64,000 nucleotides of DNA from JAAFHB01 sp038236995 (lineage in GTDB: Bacteria; Bacteroidota; Bacteroidia; Bacteroidales; Prolixibacteraceae): the NCBI GenBank assembly GCA_038236995.1, contig JBBRZE010000017.1:1-64000 (forward strand), read 5' to 3'. A program made the translations under genes and the position numbers. Of the stretch, positions 34,030-42,847 are shown piece after piece (position 1 is the first letter of the stretch; the number at the start of each line of letters is the position of its first letter). The notes below the pieces were generated by a model that was not told the DNA's origin, ran no database searches, and worked only from the letters and a program-made list of their open reading frames with translations.

Positions 34030-35244
34030 ATGAAAATTCCATCCAAATTAATAAAGAGGGACAGTTACATTGCACGCGTTGCCCCATTTATGAGAAAGCC
34101 AATTATAAAGGTTCTTTCAGGTCAAAGGCGCGTAGGTAAAAGTTATCTTCTGTTTCAATTGATTGAGCAAATCCTTTCAGAAGAGCCAACCGCGAACATC
34201 ATCTATATCAATAAAGAAGATATGGAATTCGACACTATTCAGGATGCAAAAGGGCTTAATGAATATGTAGTTTCAAAGCTTATTCCTGATGGAATGAATT
34301 ACATTTTCATTGATGAAATTCAGGACATTATTGACTTCGAAAAGGCGTTAAGATCACTGCTATTGGATGAAAACAACGACTTGTATATCACCGGAAGTAA
34401 TGCTACACTGCTCTCAGGTGAGTTAGCCACCTATCTGAGCGGAAGATATGTGGAGTTTAACGTCTACAGCCTTTCATACCCTGAATTTTTGAGGTTTCAC
34501 AAGCTAGACAAGAATGATTTAAATCTTTCATTGTACACAAGATTTGGAGGACTTCCCTATCTGATAAATCTTCCGCTTGAGGATGAAATTGTTTCAGAAT
34601 ACCTGAAGAGCATCTATTCAACAATCTTATATCGCGATATTGTAAGCCGTTACAACTTGCGCAATTCCAACTTTTTGGAAAGATTGGTCCAATTCTTTGC
34701 AGATAATACAGGAAGTATTTTTTCGGCAAAAAGTATTAGCGACTTTCTGAAATCTCAGAGCACAAATATTTCGTCCAATCAAATTCAGATCTACGCAAGC
34801 TATTTGACAAATGCCTTCCTGGTACACAAGGTTGAACGTTACGATTTGATTGGAAAGCGGATTTTCGTGATTGGCGAAAAATACTATTTCGAAAATTTGG
34901 GACTCCGCAATTCAATTGTCGGTTACAAACCACAGGATTCAGGCAAAATACTAGAGAATCTTGTTTTTAATCATTTGTTATACATGGGGTTTGAAATTAA
35001 GACAGGTGCAATAGGTGCTTATGAAATAGATTTTGTCTGCGAAAAAAGAGCTGAAAAACTATATATTCAGGTTGCGCTTCAATTAAATGACGAAGCTACT
35101 ATACAACGAGAATTTGGCAACCTTTTAAAGATTCAGGATAACTATCCCAAATGGGTAGTTACAAATGATAAATTCTATGGTAATAGTTACGAAGGAATCA
35201 AACATATCTATATCAGCGATTTCCTGATGATGGAAAATAAATAA
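34030..35244 (+). CDS. AAA_14 / DUF4143 ATP-binding protein
   Basis: This 404-residue protein has Walker A SGQRRVGKS near residue 27, Walker B YIFIDEIQD near residue 95 and a sensor region ITGSNATLLSG. The C-terminal DUF4143 domain (about 200-400) is a nuclease-like fold with EIDFVCEKRAEKLYIQVALQL. Such ATPases are multi-copy in Bacteroidota and often variable between strains; their role is unknown, though a link to mobile or defence functions is often suspected. The ATG at 34030 is used; a TTG at 33997 in frame lies within the -7 element. It separates the nucleoside operon from the oxidoreductase genes. Confidence 0.88.
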   Translation: MKIPSKLIKRDSYIARVAPFMRKPIIKVLSGQRRVGKSYLLFQLIEQILSEEPTANIIYINKEDMEFDTIQDAKGLNEYVVSKLIPDGMNYIFIDEIQDIIDFEKALRSLLLDENNDLYITGSNATLLSGELATYLSGRYVEFNVYSLSYPEFLRFHKLDKNDLNLSLYTRFGGLPYLINLPLEDEIVSEYLKSIYSTILYRDIVSRYNLRNSNFLERLVQFFADNTGSIFSAKSISDFLKSQSTNISSNQIQIYASYLTNAFLVHKVERYDLIGKRIFVIGEKYYFENLGLRNSIVGYKPQDSGKILENLVFNHLLYMGFEIKTGAIGAYEIDFVCEKRAEKLYIQVALQLNDEATIQREFGNLLKIQDNYPKWVVTNDKFYGNSYEGIKHIYISDFLMMENK

Positions 35245-35262
35245 CTAAATATTCTTTTTCGT

Positions 35263-35820
35263 ATGGAAAAGCAGACTAAACTAACGCGACGCCATTTTAT
35301 CGCGCTGTCCGTATTGGGAGCAGGCGGAATGTGCTTACTGAGCAGGTGTTCCAATCCTCCCCTTTCACCATGGAGATTCATTACAGTGCAGGAATCAGAT
35401 TTACTCGATGCATTGGTGGAACAAATCGTTCCTACAGATGAATGGCCCGGAGGACGCGATGCAGGCGTCACCAATTTCATCGATATGCAATTAACCGGAC
35501 CTTATACCCGATATCAGGAAACCTACCGGAAAGGGTTGCTGGCGATTCAGGAAACCTGCAAGACTAGATTTCAAAAGCGGTTCGAAGAATTGCCTTTTGA
35601 GGAGCAGACACGTTTCCTTGAAACCATGGAAGCGGGAAAAATGGAAGGGAAGCTCTGGGAGAAAGGACTTGACAGACAGTTTTTCAGGCTGATCAGAGAT
35701 CACTCACTGCAAGGCTTTTATGGAAGTCCACGTCATGGTGGAAACAAAAACAATGTCAGTTATAAAATGATGAGACTCGATTACCCGGTTATCATCGGTC
35801 AAAACCGCTACAACAACTAA
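35263..35820 (+). CDS. Gluconate 2-dehydrogenase subunit 3-like lipoprotein (Tat signal)
   Basis: This 185-residue protein begins with a twin-arginine leader (KLTRRHFIALSVLGAGG) that ends in a lipobox-like LLSRCSN. The mature part resembles gluconate 2-dehydrogenase subunit 3 (QESDLLDALVEQIVPTDEWPGG, then the RRFEE-like helical region). This gamma subunit escorts the flavin subunit through the Tat pathway. It is 4 bp upstream of the GMC oxidoreductase gene and belongs to the same operon. Confidence 0.86.
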   Translation: MEKQTKLTRRHFIALSVLGAGGMCLLSRCSNPPLSPWRFITVQESDLLDALVEQIVPTDEWPGGRDAGVTNFIDMQLTGPYTRYQETYRKGLLAIQETCKTRFQKRFEELPFEEQTRFLETMEAGKMEGKLWEKGLDRQFFRLIRDHSLQGFYGSPRHGGNKNNVSYKMMRLDYPVIIGQNRYNN

Positions 35821-35824
35821 ACTT

Positions 35825-37483
35825 ATGGGAAATAAACATGTAAATGCCATCATTGTCGGTGCAGGAGCCGGAGGTGGAATAGTGGCCAAAGAGTTAAGCG
35901 TTGCCGGACTTTCAGTTGTTCTCTTCGAACGGGGAGGTTGGGCTACTTACGATGATACCGATACCGACGAATTAAAGTCTCAGCGCACGACCCCTCTTGG
36001 TAATGCATACGGACCAGATGATGAACGCTATATACGTGTTATAGAAAATGCGGACGGAAGCACGTACACCGTTTTACCAAGTGAAGGTGGTTACAACAAT
36101 AACGCGGCATGCGTTGGTTCAGGCACTGTAAGTTACGGTGCAATGGCCTGGCGTTTTATGCAGGAAGATTTCAAACTGAAAACCACATACGGAGCCATTG
36201 AAGGATCGACACTTGCCGATTGGCCTTTCACCTACGAAGATCTGGAACCTTGTTATGAAAAGGCAGAATGGGAGATTGGCGTTGCAGGAGATGCTACTCA
36301 GAATCCGTTTGGTGCACCACGCAACAAGCCCTATCCGATGCCCCCTTTTTCGCATAACAAAGAGGCGCAGTTGTTGTATGATGCAGCCAAACGATTGGGA
36401 TATCACCCCTTCCCAATTCCAATGCTGCGTAATTCAATTCCATATGGTGGCCGTCCGGCATGTATCCGGATGCGCACCTGCTGTGGTTATGCCTGCCCTG
36501 TAAATGCCAAATGCGGAACCCAAAATACAGTGATTCCCGTTGCGATTGCAACGGGCAATTGCGAGTTACGAATCAATTCAGTGGTCAGTGAGATAAATGT
36601 AAACGAACAGGGCAAAATCACCGGGGTAACCTATTTCGATGGAAAAAACAAGAAGCAAACCCAAACCGCCGACATTGTTATCGTCTCAGGATCAGCAACA
36701 GAAACAGCACGGTTACTTCTTAATTCAAAGTCAAAGTTCTTTCCGAAAGGAATTGGAAACGAGAATGACTGGGTAGGCCGCAACCTCCAGGGGCATGCTT
36801 ATACTGGTGCTTATGGAATTTTTGAAGATGAAGTATATGATGATCTCGGTCCGGGCGCTTCGGTTGCCATCAGCGATTTCAATCACCATAACCCGGGAAT
36901 CATGGGCGGTGGCGTGCTTTGTAACGAATTTATCCGCATGCCATACTCATTTACTGGAATCCGTCCACCCGGTGCTGCCAGATGGGGTAAAGATCATAAA
37001 GCATTTCAGCGAAACAATTTCAAGCGGGTCGCACAGGCAGTCGGACCTTATCAGGAAATCCCAAGCTTTGAAGCCAGGGTCGAAGTCGATCCGGTCGTTA
37101 AAGATTTCTGGGGAATTCCTGTCGTCCGATTATCCGGCTCGAGACATGAGAAAGACATCGAAGGATGCCGGTTAATGTCAGAAAAAGCTGAATTATGGCT
37201 GAAAGAAGCCGGAGCCATACAAACCTGGCAATCACTTGGCGGCGGAAAAGGAATCAGTGGCGGTCAGCATCAGGCGGGCACTTGCCGTATGGGTAACGAT
37301 CCCAAAACATCGGTAACCGACAAATACGGAAGAATTCATGCTGTTCCAAACCTCTTCGTAGCTGATGGTAGTCTGAATGTCAACAACGGAGGTTTCAATC
37401 CGGCCTTGACAATCATGGCTTTAGGTTTCCGTGTAGGTGGATACATTGCCAGTGAATGGTCAAAAGGAAACCGATTTAAATAA
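35825..37483 (+). CDS. GMC oxidoreductase, gluconate 2-dehydrogenase flavoprotein-like subunit
   Basis: This 552-residue flavoprotein has the N-terminal FAD dinucleotide motif GAGAGGGIVAKEL (residues about 11-23). SYGAMAWRFMQEDF lies in the FAD-contact region, GRNLQGHAYTGA mid-sequence, and the C-terminal GMC region is HQAGTCRMGNDP then NVNNGGFNPALTIMA. The last two carry the catalytic His and Asn positions. There is no signal, consistent with co-export with the Tat-signal small subunit. The substrate is an exposed sugar or polyol; gluconate is only the family label. Electrons probably pass to the nine-haem cytochrome encoded next. Confidence 0.88.
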   Translation: MGNKHVNAIIVGAGAGGGIVAKELSVAGLSVVLFERGGWATYDDTDTDELKSQRTTPLGNAYGPDDERYIRVIENADGSTYTVLPSEGGYNNNAACVGSGTVSYGAMAWRFMQEDFKLKTTYGAIEGSTLADWPFTYEDLEPCYEKAEWEIGVAGDATQNPFGAPRNKPYPMPPFSHNKEAQLLYDAAKRLGYHPFPIPMLRNSIPYGGRPACIRMRTCCGYACPVNAKCGTQNTVIPVAIATGNCELRINSVVSEINVNEQGKITGVTYFDGKNKKQTQTADIVIVSGSATETARLLLNSKSKFFPKGIGNENDWVGRNLQGHAYTGAYGIFEDEVYDDLGPGASVAISDFNHHNPGIMGGGVLCNEFIRMPYSFTGIRPPGAARWGKDHKAFQRNNFKRVAQAVGPYQEIPSFEARVEVDPVVKDFWGIPVVRLSGSRHEKDIEGCRLMSEKAELWLKEAGAIQTWQSLGGGKGISGGQHQAGTCRMGNDPKTSVTDKYGRIHAVPNLFVADGSLNVNNGGFNPALTIMALGFRVGGYIASEWSKGNRFK

Positions 37484-37493
37484 CCCAGCAATT

Positions 37494-38579
37494 ATGAACA
37501 TGAACAGAAAACTTAAAATAACACTGCTGACGATTCCGGTAATTCTTATCGTCTGCACCATCACATTTGGCTCGTTTTACACTTACTGGAACACCGCCTC
37601 ACCTGACAAGACTTGTTCTTCGTGCCACGAGATCGGCAAATCGGTCAACTCACAGGCACAATCTTCACATCGTAACTTTCATTGCAAAGAGTGCCACGGA
37701 ACGGCTTTAAGCAATGGACTTCACAGCATGAAAGAGAAAGGGATGATGGTTGTCAACCACATCAAAGACAAGAAGGTTGACAACATTAAACTGAACGAAG
37801 AACAACTAATGGAAGTGCTCAACAACTGTAAACGTTGTCACACCTCTGAATACGCAAAGTGGACATCAGGTGGCCATTCGGTAGATTATGAACACATATT
37901 TTTAAATACGAAGCACAATTCAACCGAACAAATCAACTACGACTGCCTGCGTTGTCATGGGATGTTTTTTGAAGGCACTGTTGATGACGTGGTTGAACCA
38001 ATGAATATAAAAGGGCCATGGAAACTCAAAGATGGGAAGATGGCAACAAATCCTGCAATTCCTTGCATGGCCTGCCATCAGATTCACCAGGACGGAACGC
38101 CCAAAGCGAGACCCGATTACGCTGATCCTAAAGCGATCTTTTATCAAACGAAAACAGCTATTTCTAAACTGGGATTTTACGATCGTCATGAAAAAGTCTA
38201 CTTCCCTGCCACCGAATTGCCGCAGTTAAACTTATGGGCAGGCGAACGGAAAGTCAAAGTTTCGGATGATCCCATTATGCGCAATTGCGTTCAGTGTCAT
38301 GCGCCAAATGCAATGCATCAGGCAGGAACATCCGATGATCGCACGCCACGTGGTGTTCACGAAGGATTAAGTTGTACTGCCTGTCACGATCCGCACAGCA
38401 ACGATGCGAAAAACAGTTGTGCTTCCTGCCATCCTGCGATTTCAAACTGCAAAATTGATGTTACGAAAATGAACACCAGCTATGCCGATGCCACAAGTCC
38501 GAATAACATCCATTTCGTGGCATGTGCTGATTGCCACAAGGAAGAAAAGAGGAGAATCGTGAGCACAATAAGGAATTAA
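37494..38579 (+). CDS. Membrane-anchored nine-haem c-type cytochrome
   Basis: This 361-residue protein starts at the ATG at 37494, 10 bp after the GMC stop. The N-terminal membrane anchor is ITLLTIPVILIVCTITFG, and nine CxxCH motifs follow: CSSCH, CKECH, CKRCH, CLRCH, CMACH, CVQCH, CTACH, CASCH and CADCH. The first part resembles NapC/NrfH-like quinol-linked cytochromes, and the rest multihaem nitrite-reductase-type folds without an evident catalytic haem. It most likely accepts electrons from the GMC dehydrogenase and passes them into or out of the respiratory chain. The direction of flow is inference. Confidence 0.88.
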   Translation: MNMNRKLKITLLTIPVILIVCTITFGSFYTYWNTASPDKTCSSCHEIGKSVNSQAQSSHRNFHCKECHGTALSNGLHSMKEKGMMVVNHIKDKKVDNIKLNEEQLMEVLNNCKRCHTSEYAKWTSGGHSVDYEHIFLNTKHNSTEQINYDCLRCHGMFFEGTVDDVVEPMNIKGPWKLKDGKMATNPAIPCMACHQIHQDGTPKARPDYADPKAIFYQTKTAISKLGFYDRHEKVYFPATELPQLNLWAGERKVKVSDDPIMRNCVQCHAPNAMHQAGTSDDRTPRGVHEGLSCTACHDPHSNDAKNSCASCHPAISNCKIDVTKMNTSYADATSPNNIHFVACADCHKEEKRRIVSTIRN

Positions 38580-38644
38580 TCCCTGAAAACTTTAATTTCG
38601 GGATCTTAATATCAAGTTTTAAACGATCGATAAACTGTTTTACT

Positions 38645-40813
38645 ATGAAGTTATTAATCTGGCTGCTGCTTTTACCATCTACGATCTTTGCACAATCCCT
38701 CGTGCAGTATGTTGATCCGCTGATCGGAACGGCTCCGGCAACTACCGAAAGCGCTAAAAAACACAGCGAAGCTGGTTCTGAACTGAAGGGCCAGACATTC
38801 CCGGCTGTCGGCCGACCATTTGGAATGACACAATGGACACCCGAAACGCGCACCACAGAAGACAAATGCATTTCACCCTATTATTACAACGACAAGCTCG
38901 TTACCGGTTTCAGGGGAACACACTGGATGAGCGGAAGCTGTACGCAGGACTATGGAAGCGTTACGTTGATGCCATTTGTTTCAGATTCAATTGACACACT
39001 AAAAAGCCGGCCATCCTCCCGTTTTAATCATCAGGATGAATCGTCTTCACCAATTCATTACAGTGTTTTACTTGAAGACTACGGAATTAACGCCGAATTG
39101 GCAGGTTCAGTCCGGTCGGGAATGATGCGATTCATTTATCCCGCTGATAAAGAGAGCTACCTTTACCTGCGTGTTAACAGCGACGAAAAGCAGGGGAAGA
39201 TAATTGTTGACAAACAAAAGAAGGAGATTACGGGCTACAATCCCGTTTTCAGAATCTATCAGGGGATGGGGAAATCTGCCGGGTTCAGCGGCTATTTTGT
39301 GATTCAATGTGACCAGCCATTTAAAGAAATCGCTCAAATCAGAAATGACCAGCAACTGGTTGTAAGTTTCGGGAAAGAGAAAAATATTAAAGTCAGGATC
39401 GGGACCTCTTTCACAAGTCTGGATGCTGCCCGGAAGAATCTAAAGAGCGAGATCACCGACTGGAATTTTGATAACCTCGTAAAAGCCGGGGAGAAAGAAT
39501 GGAACCAAACCCTCGGAAAGATCAAGGTGAAGAACAGTTCGCATGACGATCTCGTTAAATTTTATACGGCGCTTTATCATTGCTATCAGTTACCCCGTAT
39601 TGCGAGCGATGTTGACGGAAGTTACCAGGGATTTGCACAGGATACGATCATTCACAAAGCAATTGGCTTCGATTATTACGACGACTTCTCGATGTGGGAC
39701 ACCTATCGCGCATTACACCCGCTGATGACCATTCTCGAACCAAAACGAAGCCTCGACATGGTTAAATCACTCGTTGCAAAAGCGCAGCAGGGTGGATGGA
39801 TGCCCATCTTCCCGGCATGGAGCAGTTACACGGCAGCGATGATCGGCGACCATGTAAGCACAATGATATCAGATGTTTACTTAAAAGGGATCACAGGCTT
39901 TGACACCAAGGCGGCTTATAAGTATATGCGCCAGAATGCTTTCGACCAGCCAACCATAGAAGAATACAAGGATGGAAAAGGGAGAAGGGCATTGCCCAGT
40001 TACATCCAGTATGGATATATTCCGCTTCAGGATAGCGTTTGGGATGCGTTTCACAAACGGGAGCAAGTTTCACGAACGCTGGAATATGCGCTTGACGATT
40101 ATGCACTTTCGCAATTCGCCGAAAAGCTGGGAAAAAAGGATGACGCGAAGGTACTGCTGAAACGATCGAAGAATTATGTGAATGTAATTGATCCGTCAAC
40201 AGGCTATGCACGCGGACGTCATGCAGATGGAAAATGGATCGAACCTTTCAATCCGTTGGTTAAAACAAACTATATTACGGAAGGAACCCCGTTTCAGTAC
40301 ACATGGTATGTTCCGCAGGATGTGCCCGGATTAATCATGCAACTCGGCGGACAGAAAGCATTTGTCAAAAGGCTCAATGAATTCTTCGATGGCGGATATT
40401 ACTGGCATGGGAATGAAACCGATCAGCAGGCGCCTTATCTTTTCGCACTGGCAGGAGAACAGACAAGAACAGCAGAACTGATCCGGAAAATTGTTGAAGA
40501 AGAGTATGGAACCGGACCCGGCGGACTGAGTGGAAACGAAGATGCAGGCCAAATGTCGGCATGGCTGGTCTGCTCAATGATTGGCTTTTACCCCGTTTGC
40601 CCCGGAAAACCCGAATATGTGATCGGCGCAACAGCATTTGACGAAGTGCAGATCAAATCAGGTAGTAACGCAAAACCATTTGTAATTAAAGCAATCCGTA
40701 ATAATATAAAACAAAAGAATTTTGAGAATATCACATTGAATGGTCTTCCTGTTAAAGGAAGTGTCATCCGGCATCAGCAAATAGTTGAAGGGGGAGAACT
40801 GATTTTTAAGTAA
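38645..40813 (+). CDS. Glycoside hydrolase family 92 (exo-alpha-mannosidase)
   Basis: This 722-residue secreted protein has a signal peptide (LLIWLLLLPSTIFAQ). The GH92 N-terminal beta-sandwich (VQYVDPLIGT, FPAVGRPFGMTQWTP, GFRGTHWMSGSC) is followed by the (alpha/alpha)6 catalytic domain (DDFSMWDTYRALHPL, PFQYTWYVPQDVPGLI, GNEDAGQMSAW). GH92 enzymes are calcium-dependent inverting exo-alpha-mannosidases. The start is placed at 38645 because an earlier in-frame start at 38531 overlaps the cytochrome gene and precedes the signal peptide. No partner glycan genes are adjacent. Linkage specificity cannot be told. Confidence 0.92.
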   Translation: MKLLIWLLLLPSTIFAQSLVQYVDPLIGTAPATTESAKKHSEAGSELKGQTFPAVGRPFGMTQWTPETRTTEDKCISPYYYNDKLVTGFRGTHWMSGSCTQDYGSVTLMPFVSDSIDTLKSRPSSRFNHQDESSSPIHYSVLLEDYGINAELAGSVRSGMMRFIYPADKESYLYLRVNSDEKQGKIIVDKQKKEITGYNPVFRIYQGMGKSAGFSGYFVIQCDQPFKEIAQIRNDQQLVVSFGKEKNIKVRIGTSFTSLDAARKNLKSEITDWNFDNLVKAGEKEWNQTLGKIKVKNSSHDDLVKFYTALYHCYQLPRIASDVDGSYQGFAQDTIIHKAIGFDYYDDFSMWDTYRALHPLMTILEPKRSLDMVKSLVAKAQQGGWMPIFPAWSSYTAAMIGDHVSTMISDVYLKGITGFDTKAAYKYMRQNAFDQPTIEEYKDGKGRRALPSYIQYGYIPLQDSVWDAFHKREQVSRTLEYALDDYALSQFAEKLGKKDDAKVLLKRSKNYVNVIDPSTGYARGRHADGKWIEPFNPLVKTNYITEGTPFQYTWYVPQDVPGLIMQLGGQKAFVKRLNEFFDGGYYWHGNETDQQAPYLFALAGEQTRTAELIRKIVEEEYGTGPGGLSGNEDAGQMSAWLVCSMIGFYPVCPGKPEYVIGATAFDEVQIKSGSNAKPFVIKAIRNNIKQKNFENITLNGLPVKGSVIRHQQIVEGGELIFK

Positions 40814-40848
40814 GTCAGATGATAAGAAAGGCGCTCCGCTTCTGACCG

Positions 40849-40889
40849 ATATTTTTTCCGTTCAGACTTTTATCTGGCCGAAAAAAAAT
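40849..40889. terminator. Possible bidirectional hairpin after the GH92 gene
   Basis: TTTTTTCCG-TT-CAGA pairs with TCTG-GC-CGAAAAAAA. The stem is A/T-heavy and imperfect, 36 bp past the GH92 stop. Confidence 0.35.
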
Positions 40890-40988
40890 CTAAATTGCGT
40901 AACTTATTGGAAGAATAGATTAACAGGCAAAACACAACCAATTAAAGGATTAATTATATCATATCAACGAACTATTAAAGTAAAAGTA

Positions 40989-42311
40989 ATGGAAGAACAG
41001 AAAAAAGGATTGTCAAGACGTCAGTTTCTTGGTGCATCGGCACTTGGAGTGGCCGGGCTTGCCGTATTGCCGGGAATGACAGGTTTTGCATCACCAGCTG
41101 CAGCTGAAAAGGAAATTACATTAGGATTTATCGGATTAGGCCAGCAGGCTAATTTCCTGTTGAACGGATTCCTCGAAATTCCTGGAGTTAATGTCGTTGC
41201 AGGATGCGATGTGTATGGCATCAAACGCAGAAGATTTCAAAAAAAGGTGGATGCTTCCAATACAAAGAAAGGCAAAACCCTTAAAGTTGAAACATATGAA
41301 AAATATGGCGAAATACTGAAAAGGAAAGACATCAATGCAGTTGTGATAGCTGTCCCTGACCATTCACACGCATACATTGCCATTGCAGCATTAAAGGCAG
41401 GCAAAGATGTGTACCTCGAAAAACCAATGACATTCACAATCAAGGAAGGTCAGGAATTAAAGAAAGCAGTTCGCGAAAATGGCCGTATCTTCGGTCTTGG
41501 CAGCCAGCAGCGTTCGGATCCAAACTTCCAGCATGCAGTTAACCTTGTTCAAACCGGTGCGCTGGGAAAAATCACAAAGGTACTTGCCTATGTTGGAGCA
41601 CCCCCAAAACCTTATGATCTTCCTACAGAACCAATACCTGCAGATTTGAACTGGGATCTATGGTTAGGGCCACTTCCTACTACAATTCATTATAACAATG
41701 CGTTGGATCCAATTATTACGGTCGATCCCGATGTAAATGAGAAAATATGGGGTGCATGGCGTTGGTACACCGAAATGGGTGGAGGTTTCACAACCGACTG
41801 GGGCGCTCACATGTTCGACATCGCACAATGGGGACTTGGCATGGACAAAAACGGTCCTGTTGAAATATCTCCGATAGGCGATGGTTCTGAATATATGTCA
41901 TTTACTTATGCCAACGGCGTCGTAATGACATCTGAGCCATTTGACGAAAAGAAAACCAAAGGGGTTAAGTTCATCGGCGAAGACGGATGGATTGAAGTAT
42001 CGCGCGGTTATTTCAAAGGTTCTGATCCTAAATTCGATTCGAAGGAAAAAGTAACCAGCGATGGCCCTTACGAAACAAAAATTCCTCACCAGGTCAATTT
42101 CATCGAAGCTGTAAGGGCACACAAAGATCCTCAGGTTACAGTTGAAATCGGACATAGCAGCTGTTGTGTTTGCACATTGGGTAACATCGCCTGCGATCTG
42201 AAACGGACCATCAAATGGGATCCGAAGACAGAAACATTTATCGGCGATACCGATGGCGCGGCAACGAAGAAAATGCATTACGAATATCGCGCTGGCTGGA
42301 AACTGGTATAG
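40989..42311 (+). CDS. Tat-exported Gfo/Idh/MocA family oxidoreductase
   Basis: This 440-residue protein has a twin-arginine signal (LSRRQFLGASALGVAGLAVLPG). The Rossmann domain follows with LGFIGLGQQANFLL, and the EKP motif is YLEKPMTF near residue 145. The C-terminal substrate domain is about residues 160-440 (WRWYTEMGGGFTTDWGAHMFD). Members use NAD(P) to oxidise or reduce sugars and related compounds; Tat export suggests a tightly bound cofactor loaded in the cytoplasm. The next 60 bp hold a clear terminator. Substrate unknown; glycan-derived sugars are plausible near the GH92 gene. Confidence 0.92.
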   Translation: MEEQKKGLSRRQFLGASALGVAGLAVLPGMTGFASPAAAEKEITLGFIGLGQQANFLLNGFLEIPGVNVVAGCDVYGIKRRRFQKKVDASNTKKGKTLKVETYEKYGEILKRKDINAVVIAVPDHSHAYIAIAALKAGKDVYLEKPMTFTIKEGQELKKAVRENGRIFGLGSQQRSDPNFQHAVNLVQTGALGKITKVLAYVGAPPKPYDLPTEPIPADLNWDLWLGPLPTTIHYNNALDPIITVDPDVNEKIWGAWRWYTEMGGGFTTDWGAHMFDIAQWGLGMDKNGPVEISPIGDGSEYMSFTYANGVVMTSEPFDEKKTKGVKFIGEDGWIEVSRGYFKGSDPKFDSKEKVTSDGPYETKIPHQVNFIEAVRAHKDPQVTVEIGHSSCCVCTLGNIACDLKRTIKWDPKTETFIGDTDGAATKKMHYEYRAGWKLV

Positions 42312-42337
42312 TTTCTCCCTTTCGCAAAACAATCATA

Positions 42338-42373
42338 GAGGATGTCTCACATGTTGGGACATCCTCTCTTTTT
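42338..42373 (+). terminator. Terminator of the Gfo/Idh/MocA gene
   Basis: GAGGATGTC pairs with GACATCCTC and is followed by TCTTTTT, 27 bp after the stop. Confidence 0.88.
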
Positions 42374-42522
42374 GGCGCTATAACCAGGGGGTCTGATTAA
42401 ACGGTTCAATTTAAATTATTGTGGGAATAATATTTAAAAGACAAATTGATGCATGCTATTTTTCAGAAAAACGTCATTTTTTTCAAAAAACCATAGTAGC
42501 ATCGTTGTATCATTTTCTTTTT

Positions 42523-42594
42523 AACCTTATTACCTTATTTAGATAAAAATAAACATTATCAAAACATATTGAAAAAATAAGGTTAATAAGGTTA
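42523..42594. repeat. A/T-rich inverted repeat with AATAAGG motifs in a 500-bp gap
   Basis: AACCTTATTACCTTATTT (42523-42540) is an inverted copy of AAATAAGGTTAATAAGGTT (ending near 42594), with one inserted base. Further TAAGGTT copies follow at about 42617 and 42647. The rest of 42374-42810 shows no gene and is A/T-rich. Confidence 0.6.
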
Positions 42595-42810
42595 TTGGTG
42601 TGATTTTGAGCATCTGGCTATTAAGGTTAAGAAACGAAAATAAGGTTTTATAAATAAGTTGATCGGTTTTTGTTTTTTCATATAAATGCATATTCCCACA
42701 ACAATATCGTCTGATCCGATTAAATGCGCTGAAAGCAATTCGTGAATTAATCAACAGATCTATATTATCGCTTCGTGACGGAGCTTCACGATAATCTGAA
42801 AACAGGTTTT

Positions 42811-42841
42811 TTTGCTCATCAGAAAGGAAAGCGTATATTTG
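42811..42841 (+). promoter_or_regulatory. Bacteroidota promoter for the U32 gene
   Basis: TTTG (42811-42814), exactly 19 bp, then TATATTTG (42834-42841). The predicted start site, about 42848, coincides with an in-frame GTG codon, so the message may be leaderless or nearly so. Confidence 0.65.
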
Positions 42842-42847
42842 AATACT

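Noticed and set aside
37437..37493. Upstream start for the nine-haem cytochrome
   Set aside because: It overlaps the GMC gene by 47 bp and precedes the membrane anchor by a charged tail.
38531..38644. Upstream start for the GH92 gene
   Set aside because: It overlaps the cytochrome gene; a clear signal peptide starts at 38645.
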